36,865 nt of DNA from Clostridiaceae bacterium (GTDB taxonomy: Bacteria; Bacillota; Clostridia; Oscillospirales; Acutalibacteraceae), in contig JAEEYU010000015.1 in the NCBI GenBank assembly GCA_016288315.1, positions 1 through 36,865 of the forward strand, written 5' to 3'. How positions within the stretch are numbered: the stretch's first letter is position 1; each line of letters opens with the position of its first letter. Below are positions 23,867 to 31,188 of the stretch, piece after piece. The translations under genes were made by a program, and so were the position numbers. The notes below the pieces were generated by a model, which was not told the DNA's origin, ran no database searches, and worked only from the letters and a program-made list of their open reading frames with translations.

Positions 23867-24913
23867 ATGCAGATTGAAAAAATCGACAAAAACTTCACGG
23901 TCAGGTCTCCCGACGGCTCGCAGACAGTTTTCTTCGATGTGTCGGAGCCGCCGTTCACCGTTCACGGTCTTTTAAAGGATAACGACGGTTATTACCGCCT
24001 GCCTTATGATGTGGCAGCCGCATCCAATGAAGGCGTGAAAGGGCTTAATATTCACACTGCAGGCGGGCGCGTCCGCTTTTGCACCGATGCAGAGAAAATA
24101 ACTCTGCGTGCAGAAATGCGCGCAGTAATAAAGATGCCGCATATAGCTCTCACCGGCTCGGCGGGATTTGACCTTTACTCTGACAATGTTTATAAAGGCA
24201 CATTTATTCCGCCTGTGGATATGGAGAACGGCTTTTCCGCCGAGCTTCAGCCGGGCGACGGCAATATGCACGAAATCACCGTTCACTTCCCGCTTTACAG
24301 CGGCGTGACAAAGCTTGAACTCGGTTTTCCGCAGGGCAGTAAGATTGAAAAATCCGCCCCATACCCCGTGGAAAAACCGGTCGTCTATTACGGCTCGTCA
24401 ATTACCCAGGGCGGGTGCGCTTCACGCCCGGGCAACGCTTATCAGAACATCCTCTCGCGTCTTCTTTCGTGCGACCACATCAATCTCGGCTTTTCGGGCA
24501 GCGCAAAGGGCGAAAAATGTATGGCGAAATATATTGCAGACCTTCCGATGTCCGTCTTTGTCATGGATTATGACCACAACGCTCCCGACCCGAAATACCT
24601 CCGCAAAACACATTATCCGTTTTTTGGTATTATCCGCAAAAAGAACCCGGAACTGCCTGTCATTATGCTTTCAAGACCGCAGCCGAATCCCAACGGGACA
24701 GACCTCGCAATGCGGGATATTGTCAAAGAATCTTATGAGAAGGCGCTCCTGAGCGGAGATAAAAACGTTTTTTTCATTGACGGAATTGAGATTATGAATA
24801 TCTTCGGCGGCGACTCGGGAACGGTGGATACCTGCCACCCCAACGACCTCGGCTTTTACTGTATGGCAAAAGCTATCGAGCCCGTGCTCCGGACCGCCCT
24901 GCAAAAACAATAA
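23867..24913 (+). CDS. SGNH/GDSL esterase with GxDLY-type N-terminal domain
   Basis: A 348-residue hydrolase. An N-terminal beta-sandwich (about 1-160) includes the GFDLYS motif (100-105) that names the GxDLY domain. The SGNH domain (about 168-345) has block I YGSSITQGG (nucleophile Ser178), block II GFSGSAKGE, block III-like DYDHNAPD and Asp321/His324 in DTCHPNDLG. Relatives are often carbohydrate acetylesterases. It lies 35 bases behind the rhamnosidase in the same transcript, fitting removal of acetyl groups from the released sugar or glycan. No signal peptide is seen, so it probably acts inside the cell. Confidence 0.87.
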   Translation: MQIEKIDKNFTVRSPDGSQTVFFDVSEPPFTVHGLLKDNDGYYRLPYDVAAASNEGVKGLNIHTAGGRVRFCTDAEKITLRAEMRAVIKMPHIALTGSAGFDLYSDNVYKGTFIPPVDMENGFSAELQPGDGNMHEITVHFPLYSGVTKLELGFPQGSKIEKSAPYPVEKPVVYYGSSITQGGCASRPGNAYQNILSRLLSCDHINLGFSGSAKGEKCMAKYIADLPMSVFVMDYDHNAPDPKYLRKTHYPFFGIIRKKNPELPVIMLSRPQPNPNGTDLAMRDIVKESYEKALLSGDKNVFFIDGIEIMNIFGGDSGTVDTCHPNDLGFYCMAKAIEPVLRTALQKQ

Positions 24914-24918
24914 TTATT

Positions 24919-24954
24919 AAACCGTCGGGACAGTATTTGCCCCGATGGTTTTTT
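24919..24954 (+). terminator. Terminator of the rhamnosidase-esterase unit
   Basis: AAACCGTCGGG (24919-24929) pairs with CCCGATGGTTT (24941-24951), one G-T pair, followed by a T run. It isolates this unit from the hyp cluster. Confidence 0.85.
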
Positions 24955-24993
24955 ACTTCGCTTTTTAATTTTAAACCCATTTTGCGATTATTG

Positions 24994-25022
24994 TTGACTT
25001 TTATTATATATTTTAATATAAT
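24994..25022 (+). promoter_or_regulatory. Promoter of the hyp cluster, leaderless arrangement
   Basis: TTGACT (24994-24999), 17-bp spacer, TATAAT (25017-25022). Seven bases separate the -10 from the hypB ATG (25030), so the predicted start of transcription is the A of that ATG. No Shine-Dalgarno sequence fits. Confidence 0.75.
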
Positions 25023-25029
25023 TCAATTT

Positions 25030-25695
25030 ATGGAAATATTTACAATAAAAGAGGATATCCTCTCAAGAAACAATGAACAGGCAAAAGATGTCCGCGCTCT
25101 GCTTGACGGCAAAGGCATATTCTATGTCAATCTTATGTCGTCGCCCGGCGCAGGCAAAACCACCGTTTTGTCAAAACTCATTCCCCGCCTCTCAGATGAT
25201 TTCAGAATCGGAGTCATAGAGGCGGATATTGACTCAGACAAAGACGCGCTCGCTATTGAGCGCGAAACGGGAGCAAGGGTTATTCAGATTCATACCGCAG
25301 GCGCGTGCCACATAACCTGCCAGATGTCGCTCGAGGCGCTTCAGGCACTTGGCACAGACGGTCTCGACCTCATTTTCCTTGAGAATATCGGCAACCTCGT
25401 CTGCCCCGCCGAATTTGACACGGGAGCAGATATGAATTTAGTGCTGTTAAGCGTTCCCGAAGGCGACGACAAGCCACTGAAATACCCTCTTATGTTTGAG
25501 GTGGCACACGCAGTTGCCGTCACAAAAACCGATGTGGCGCCCATATTTGACTTCAGCTTCGAAAATGCCGAAAAAAACATCAGAAAGCGTAATGACTCGG
25601 CAAAAATCTTCTTTACATCCGCTCTGAACGGCAAAGGCATTGACGAACTTGAACAATACATCAGAAGCGAAACTGTCAGAAAAATCAAAAAGTAA
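25030..25695 (+). CDS. hypB: HypB-type nickel-chaperone GTPase (first copy)
   Basis: HypB is a SIMIBI GTPase that, with HypA, delivers nickel to metalloenzymes. This 221-residue copy has P-loop SSPGAGKTT (37-45), EADIDSDKDA (64-73), the G-domain metal site with Cys93-His94 in GACH and Cys125 in NLVCPAE, switch motif LENIGN (117-122) and TKTD (165-168). It lacks the N-terminal His-rich nickel store and the CxxCGC motif of the E. coli protein. It begins a five-gene run ending in hypA. The start is unusual: it lies at the predicted transcription start, with no ribosome binding site, so it may be translated from a leaderless mRNA. The upstream frame to 24937 begins inside the previous terminator and is rejected. 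Confidence 0.92.
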   Translation: MEIFTIKEDILSRNNEQAKDVRALLDGKGIFYVNLMSSPGAGKTTVLSKLIPRLSDDFRIGVIEADIDSDKDALAIERETGARVIQIHTAGACHITCQMSLEALQALGTDGLDLIFLENIGNLVCPAEFDTGADMNLVLLSVPEGDDKPLKYPLMFEVAHAVAVTKTDVAPIFDFSFENAEKNIRKRNDSAKIFFTSALNGKGIDELEQYIRSETVRKIKK

Positions 25696-25720
25696 TAAAT
25701 CAGAGGAGGAGAATAGATTT

Positions 25721-27178
25721 ATGGCTGACAAAAACGAAAGAATCTGTATCATCGGCGGAGGTCCCGCAGGTCTTTCCTGCGCAATGTATCTCGAAAAAAA
25801 GGGTTACTCGGACTATGTTATTTATGAAAAGCTCGGCAAGGTCGGCGGCAAATGCTGGTCGCCCAAGCTAAAGGTAAAGCACAACGGCGTTGAAGAAGAA
25901 AGAAGCTTTGAAACCGGCGCAATCATGGGCGCAATCACCTATCACGCAGTAAGCGAAATGGAAGAATTCGGCGGCTACTACCACAAGGGTCCCGATTTCA
26001 AACACGGCGAGCCGAATATGAGAAGAGAATTCCGCAACCTTGACGGAACGGTGGACCATCCCTTCGAGCCCAAAGTGAATTTCTCCATCGGCAAAATGCT
26101 CAAACTGCTCAAACTCAAAAAGCAGATGAAAAAGCTCAACGAGCTTATGCAGACCAAATATGTCGGCTATGACTGCTACGGTCACCTCGGCGTAGCCAAG
26201 GGCGAATACTACGGCATTTCCAAGGGCGTTGACGGCTATTGCGGAGCCACAAAAGAGAGCTCCTTCCCCAACTATATCAAGGGCACAAACCCGAACCTCA
26301 AAGACCTCGCCCTTCCTTTCTCGGAGTTCTGCAAAATAAACGGCGTTGAAGAGGTTCAGAGAATCTGGATAGCTCCCTTCACCTCCTTCGGCTACGGCTT
26401 CTTCGATGAGATTCCCGCCGCTCTTGTTATGAAATATCTCGACGTTACCACCGCTCTTGAGTTTGTCAATATGAAGCTCTGGACCTGGCAGGACGGAACG
26501 CAGGAGATTTACGAGAGCGTCAACAGAAAGCTTATGCACCCCGCAGTGCTCGAGACAGAGGTTGTCAAGGTTGACCGCGCAGACGGCAAAGTCACCGTCA
26601 CAATCAGAAAGAACGGCGAAGAGAGCACCGAGACCTTCGACAAGCTTATCGTTACAACTCCTCTTGATTATTTCAAGGATTATGCCGATGCAACCGAGGA
26701 AGAAAAAGAACTCTTCGGCAAAATCATCCACGAAAGATACTGCGACTACATAGCCACGTTTGAGCCCGGCAAGAGCCCCAACATCTCCGGCTATATGGTT
26801 GACAATATGGTTCCCGAAAGACTCGGTCACGCAATGGTTTATTACAACAGATGGCAGCACCTTGACAGAGACTGCCCCGCAACCGTCTATGCGCTTGCAA
26901 ACCATACGGGAACACCCGATGTCGATTATGACACCGTAATGAAAACAATGGATGAGGATATGAAAAAGGTCGGCTTCCCCATCAAAGAGAAGCTCTATGC
27001 CCAGGAGGTTTATTACTGCCCGCACGTATCTCCCAAGGATTACGCCGACGGCTGGTATGACAAGCTTGAAGCTCTCCAGGGCAACCTCAACACCTACTAC
27101 GCAGGCGAAATCATTTCCTTCGGCGATATGGAAGACACCTGCGCCGCCAGCAAAGATATTATCGGAAGATTCTTTTAA
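25721..27178 (+). CDS. FAD-dependent oxidoreductase of the flavin amine oxidase-like superfamily
   Basis: A 485-residue flavoprotein. The N-terminal Rossmann motif ICIIGGGPAGLSCAMYLEKKG (dinucleotide loop GGGPAG near 12-17) binds FAD, followed by VIYEKLGKVGGKCW (about 33-46), the second conserved FAD contact of NAD(P)-binding-8/amine-oxidase-like proteins. The C-terminal FAD motif is near YYAGEIISFGDMEDTCAAS (about 460-478). No membrane segment or Fe-S motif is visible. Its substrate is unknown. A strong GAGGAGG site precedes ATG 25721, 25 bases after hypB; the next hypB follows almost at once, so it is embedded in the nickel-chaperone operon. Confidence 0.85.
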   Translation: MADKNERICIIGGGPAGLSCAMYLEKKGYSDYVIYEKLGKVGGKCWSPKLKVKHNGVEEERSFETGAIMGAITYHAVSEMEEFGGYYHKGPDFKHGEPNMRREFRNLDGTVDHPFEPKVNFSIGKMLKLLKLKKQMKKLNELMQTKYVGYDCYGHLGVAKGEYYGISKGVDGYCGATKESSFPNYIKGTNPNLKDLALPFSEFCKINGVEEVQRIWIAPFTSFGYGFFDEIPAALVMKYLDVTTALEFVNMKLWTWQDGTQEIYESVNRKLMHPAVLETEVVKVDRADGKVTVTIRKNGEESTETFDKLIVTTPLDYFKDYADATEEEKELFGKIIHERYCDYIATFEPGKSPNISGYMVDNMVPERLGHAMVYYNRWQHLDRDCPATVYALANHTGTPDVDYDTVMKTMDEDMKKVGFPIKEKLYAQEVYYCPHVSPKDYADGWYDKLEALQGNLNTYYAGEIISFGDMEDTCAASKDIIGRFF

Positions 27179-27184
27179 TTGACT

Positions 27185-27847
27185 ATGCAGGAAGTCAGAA
27201 CAATCCTTTTGTCCAAAAGCGTTTTTGAAGACAATGATGCGCAGGCGGAGCTTTTCCGCTCCGGCCTGCGCAAAAAAAGAATCTGCCTTGTCAACGTCAT
27301 GTCCTCCCCGGGAAGCGGAAAAACCACGCTCCTTGTTGCGCTTATCAATGCTCTTAAAGAGTCGTTCAATATAGGCGTTATGGAGGCGGATATTGACTCC
27401 GACAAGGATGCCGTCACGGTTGCCGAAAAAACCGGAGTGCGTTCAGTCCAGCTTCATACGGGCGGTATGTGCCACCTTGACGCGGGAATGACGCAGCAGG
27501 GGCTTTCTGCGCTCGGCGACGGGCTCGACCTCGTTTTCCTTGAAAATGTCGGCAATCTCGTCTGCCCTGCGGAATACGACACGGGCGCTACCGTGAATAT
27601 GGTTATTCTCTCCGTGCCGGAGGGCAATGACAAGCCGCTCAAATATCCGCTTGTTTTTGAAAAGAGCGAGCTTGCCGTAATAAGCAAAACAGACACTCTG
27701 CCTTATTTCAATTTTGATATGGATGAGTGCAGGCAATACATAAAGGCAAGAAATGCCGATGCCTCGGTTATTGCGGTTTCGGCAAAAACCGGCGAAAATA
27801 TGGATGAACTCATAAACTGGTTTGTCCGAAAACTATCCGAGAGGTGA
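27185..27847 (+). CDS. hypB: HypB-type nickel-chaperone GTPase (second copy)
   Basis: A second, clearly diverged HypB of 220 residues. It has P-loop SSPGSGKTT (40-48), EADIDSDKDA (67-76), Cys96-His97 in GMCHLD, ENVGNLVCPAEYDTG with Cys127, and SKTD (167-170). All catalytic and metal-site residues are kept, so it is not a dead copy. It shares about half its residues by eye with the first. It follows the flavoprotein stop by only a few bases and has no good Shine-Dalgarno sequence. ATG 27185 or TTG 27179 may be used by re-initiation. Its 3' end contains the GAGAGGTGA ribosome binding site of the next gene. Confidence 0.9.
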   Translation: MQEVRTILLSKSVFEDNDAQAELFRSGLRKKRICLVNVMSSPGSGKTTLLVALINALKESFNIGVMEADIDSDKDAVTVAEKTGVRSVQLHTGGMCHLDAGMTQQGLSALGDGLDLVFLENVGNLVCPAEYDTGATVNMVILSVPEGNDKPLKYPLVFEKSELAVISKTDTLPYFNFDMDECRQYIKARNADASVIAVSAKTGENMDELINWFVRKLSER

Positions 27848-27851
27848 ATAT

Positions 27852-30710
27852 ATGCTTAAACAGAGCAAAGCCGTCCGAAGCGAATATCAGAACGAAAAAG
27901 ATTTTCAGAAGAATTACGCAAAACTCGGCAAAAGAATTACAGATGTTGTAGTTCACAAAATAGGCGGAGTTTCCGCCGATGACCCCGAATACTGGGGCCT
28001 TCGCGAAGTGCTCACCCCCGAAATGGTTGACCTTTGCAACAAAATGAAGCTTCGCAAACACTACACTCTCGACGACCTCATCAAGCTTCACAAGGGCGTT
28101 GACCCGAAGCACCTTGAAGAGGTCTATGAGCAGATGTCCGTTATCGGCATTATCGAATATGATTACGGCGATAACTACACTCACAATCTTAAAGACGACC
28201 ATCCCATAAAGGACGCTCCCAAAATCAAGCGTTACCGTCTCCCGTTCTTCGTGCCCGGCTCAGCGGAGCTCTTCAACTCCTCGCTCGACCGTATCGAGAA
28301 GAACCCAGCAGTAACAAGCTTTTTTGAGAGAATGACCTATATTCCTCTTGCCGGCATCACCCATATGGTTGCCCCGGGCGGTATGGGCATCGGTATGCAC
28401 GTCATTCCCGTTGAGCAGGCAATCAACGCTCAGCAGGAGGCAATCACTCTTGAAAAAATTTCATACTGGCTTGAAAAATATGACGGTCACATAGCCGCCG
28501 GCATCTGCTCGTGCAGAGCGTCAAGGGCAGTGCTTGACGAGGGCTGCACGGATGACTGCAACGACTGGTGCGTTCAGCTCGGCGATATGGCGGATTATGC
28601 AGTTGAAACCCACCGCGCCCACTATATCACCAAAGAGCGTGCGCTCGAAATATTCGAGCTCGCCGAAAAGAACGGCTACGTTCATCAAATAACAAACATC
28701 GACGGTGAAAACAAGATTTTCGACATCTGCAACTGCAACGTGCGAATCTGCAACGCTCTTAGAACGTCAATGCTTTTCAACACTCCTTACCTTTCAAGGA
28801 GCGCCTACACATCAAAGGTTGACCGCGACAAGTGCGTCGCCTGCGGCAAGTGCGTTGAAATCTGCCCCGCAGGTGCCGTAAAACTCGGTCAGAAGCTCTG
28901 CAAAAAAGACGGTTCTCCCGTTGAATACAAACACGCCATCCTTCCCGACAAAGTCCGCTGGGGCGAATACGCCTGGGATGAAAACTACCGCGACACCAAG
29001 GTTATGTCAAACACCTACGCACAGGGCAGTGCGCCATGTAAAGCCGCCTGCCCGGCTCACGTTCCCATCCAGGCATACCTCAAGCTTGCCCGCGACGGCA
29101 AATACCGCGAAGCGCTGGCTATGATAAAAACAGAAAATCCCTTCCCCTCAGTCTGCGGCCGTGTCTGCAACAAGCGTTGCGAAGACGCCTGCACAAGAGG
29201 TCTTGTTGACGCTCCCGTCTCAATTGATGAGGTTAAAAAGTTTGTAGCCGACCTTGAACTCAGAAGCGAAGACCGCTACATCCCCGAAAAAACGGTTCAG
29301 TCCGTTTACGGCAAATGGGATGATAAAATAGCAATAATCGGCGGCGGTCCCGCAGGTCTGTCAGCGGCTTACTATCTCGCGGAGATGGGCTACACACCCA
29401 CAGTGTTTGAGAAGAATCCCACTCCCGGCGGTATGCTCACATACGGCATTCCGAGCTACAAGCTTGAAAAGGATGTCATTGAGGCAGAAATAGATGTTTT
29501 ACGCAAACTCGGCGTTGAAATCAGATGCGGTGTCAACGTCGGCGAAGATGTCACAATCGACGAACTGCGCAAGCAGGGCTATAAAGCATTCTATATCGCA
29601 ATCGGCTGCCAGGGCGGCAGACGCCCGGGAGTTGCAAACGATGACGCACAGGGCACCGACATAGCCGTTTCATACCTTCGCAAGAGCTATGAAAACAGAG
29701 AATCTTTTACCGGCGACGTGGTTGTGGTCGGCGGCGGCAACGTCGCAGTTGACTGCGCGCGCAACGCCCACCGTCTCGGCGCCTCGAGCGTCAAAATGTT
29801 CTCTCTCGAGTCCCGCGATATTATGCCCGCCACAAAGCAGGAAATAGCCGAAACACTTGAAGAGAATATCGAAATCTGCAACAGCTGGGGTCCCAAAGAG
29901 GTGCTCACCGATGATTCGGGCAAGGTTACCGGTATCATCTTCAAACGTTGCACCTCCGTCTTTAATTCAGACGGCAAATTCGCCCCCGAATATGATGAGA
30001 ACGAAACAATCGAAGTCAAGGCAGACAAAATCGTTTTCGCAATCGGTCAGACAATCGAATGGGGCAAGCTTCTTGACGGCACAAAGGTCGAATTCTGGCA
30101 CGGCAATTACCCCGTGGCAGACAAATTCACCTATCAGACCGCGCAGGAAGATATATTCGTAGGCGGCGACGTTTACACAGGTCCCAAATTTGTCATTGAT
30201 GCCATTGCGGCAGGTCACGAGGCGGCGGAGAGCCTTCACCGTTTTGTCAGACCCAAGGCGGATATGACAATCGGCAGAAACAGACGCGCCTATACTCCTC
30301 TTGACAAAGACGACATAACCTTCCCCGATTACGATAAAGCCGGCAGGCAGGAAGCGGGTATGGATAATTCCGAAGACCATAAGATGTCTTACAAGGATCT
30401 CCACCTCACCTTTACGGAGGAGCAGGTCAGAACCGAAACCGCAAGATGTCTCTCCTGCGGCGCATCCTATGTTGACCCAAATCTCTGCATCGGCTGCGGT
30501 CTCTGCACAACCAAGTGCCAGTTTGACGCCATCCACCTCATCAGAGACAATCCGAAGTGCTCCGATATGCGTGTGGCTGAAGACAAGGTAACGAATCTTA
30601 TGAAATATGAGATTGCCCGTCTCGGCAAAATTATCGCAAATTCCGGCTCCGAAGAGGCAAAAATTATGCGTGAAAAACGCAAACAGTGGAAAAGGGCGCA
30701 GAAAGACTGA
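27852..30710 (+). CDS. 952-residue multi-cluster Fe-S / GltD-like NAD(P)H flavoprotein
   Basis: Modules in order: an N-terminal domain (about 1-320) with eight Cys in two groups (219, 221, 232, 236, 240 and 293, 295, 300); a 4Fe-4S ferredoxin motif CVACGKCVEICP (Cys328, 331, 334, 338); a GltD-type N-terminal cluster region (Cys396, 400, 435, 439, 443, 447); FAD loop IIGGGPAG (495-502); an NAD(P)H loop VVVGGGNVA (624-632); the FAD-closing motif IFVGGDVYTGP (768-778); and a C-terminal ferredoxin-like pair (Cys866, 869, 879, 882, 885, 889). The core resembles the glutamate synthase small subunit and related electron-transfer flavoproteins, without a GltB partner here. It probably moves electrons from NAD(P)H or ferredoxin to an unknown acceptor. 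ATG 27852 overlaps closely with hypB2. Confidence 0.88.
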   Translation: MLKQSKAVRSEYQNEKDFQKNYAKLGKRITDVVVHKIGGVSADDPEYWGLREVLTPEMVDLCNKMKLRKHYTLDDLIKLHKGVDPKHLEEVYEQMSVIGIIEYDYGDNYTHNLKDDHPIKDAPKIKRYRLPFFVPGSAELFNSSLDRIEKNPAVTSFFERMTYIPLAGITHMVAPGGMGIGMHVIPVEQAINAQQEAITLEKISYWLEKYDGHIAAGICSCRASRAVLDEGCTDDCNDWCVQLGDMADYAVETHRAHYITKERALEIFELAEKNGYVHQITNIDGENKIFDICNCNVRICNALRTSMLFNTPYLSRSAYTSKVDRDKCVACGKCVEICPAGAVKLGQKLCKKDGSPVEYKHAILPDKVRWGEYAWDENYRDTKVMSNTYAQGSAPCKAACPAHVPIQAYLKLARDGKYREALAMIKTENPFPSVCGRVCNKRCEDACTRGLVDAPVSIDEVKKFVADLELRSEDRYIPEKTVQSVYGKWDDKIAIIGGGPAGLSAAYYLAEMGYTPTVFEKNPTPGGMLTYGIPSYKLEKDVIEAEIDVLRKLGVEIRCGVNVGEDVTIDELRKQGYKAFYIAIGCQGGRRPGVANDDAQGTDIAVSYLRKSYENRESFTGDVVVVGGGNVAVDCARNAHRLGASSVKMFSLESRDIMPATKQEIAETLEENIEICNSWGPKEVLTDDSGKVTGIIFKRCTSVFNSDGKFAPEYDENETIEVKADKIVFAIGQTIEWGKLLDGTKVEFWHGNYPVADKFTYQTAQEDIFVGGDVYTGPKFVIDAIAAGHEAAESLHRFVRPKADMTIGRNRRAYTPLDKDDITFPDYDKAGRQEAGMDNSEDHKMSYKDLHLTFTEEQVRTETARCLSCGASYVDPNLCIGCGLCTTKCQFDAIHLIRDNPKCSDMRVAEDKVTNLMKYEIARLGKIIANSGSEEAKIMREKRKQWKRAQKD

Positions 30711-30713
30711 TAT

Positions 30714-31079
30714 ATGCACGAACTCGGTATAGTTATGAATGTCGTTGAGCAGGTGGATAAAATAGCCGCCGACAACGGCGCACAAAAGGTAGTCGGAATC
30801 ACAATGGAAATCGGCGAAGTCAGCACCATTGTGCCCGAGCTCTTTCTCGATGCTTTCAACTGGGCAAAAAAGCGGACCTCCTATCTGCAGGAAGCCGAGC
30901 TTGAAATGATAATAATCGAGGGCAGAACCTACTGCCGCGCCTGCGGTGAAACCTACAGAACCACCGAATACGGCAAAAAATGCCCGCACTGCGACAGCCC
31001 CGAAACATATCTCCTGACAGGCGATCAGGTAGTCATCAAGGATATTTCCGCCGTCTTTGAACAGGAGAAAACGGAGTAA
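30714..31079 (+). CDS. hypA: HypA-type nickel metallochaperone
   Basis: This 121-residue protein has the invariant nickel-binding N-terminus MHELGI (His2, Glu3) and a zinc site of two C-x2-C pairs (Cys74/Cys77 and Cys90/Cys93) in a rubredoxin-like knuckle. HypA binds nickel and hands it on with HypB. It starts three bases after the 952-residue flavoprotein stop, so it is in the same operon; the weak GAAAGACTG stretch is the only candidate ribosome binding site. There are no hypC, D, E or F genes and no Ni-Fe hydrogenase or urease genes within the window. Confidence 0.94.
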   Translation: MHELGIVMNVVEQVDKIAADNGAQKVVGITMEIGEVSTIVPELFLDAFNWAKKRTSYLQEAELEMIIIEGRTYCRACGETYRTTEYGKKCPHCDSPETYLLTGDQVVIKDISAVFEQEKTE

Positions 31080-31108
31080 CAAAAAACTTCAGAAAAACCG
31101 CAATTCAT

Positions 31109-31155
31109 AAGCGGCGGAACCTGCTTTAACGCAGATTCCGCCGCTTTATCATTTT
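31109..31155 (+). terminator. Terminator of the hyp cluster
   Basis: Perfect 11-bp stem AAGCGGCGGAA (31109-31119) / TTCCGCCGCTT (31136-31146), extended by an inner CTGC/GCAG, then TATCATTTT. Confidence 0.85.
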
Positions 31156-31188
31156 CTTCAGATATTCAGTTTACCGTTTGTTCTGCGT

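Noticed and set aside
24937..25029. N-terminal extension of hypB
   Set aside because: The longer frame starts inside the preceding terminator hairpin and crosses the promoter; HypB homology begins at 25030.
25868..27025. 385-codon open frame on the minus strand
   Set aside because: It lies wholly antisense to the FAD oxidoreductase, has no recognisable domain or RBS, and shows biased composition typical of a shadow frame.
29967..31082. 371-codon open frame on the minus strand
   Set aside because: Antisense to the 952-residue flavoprotein and hypA, both of which have clear family motifs; the reverse frame has none.
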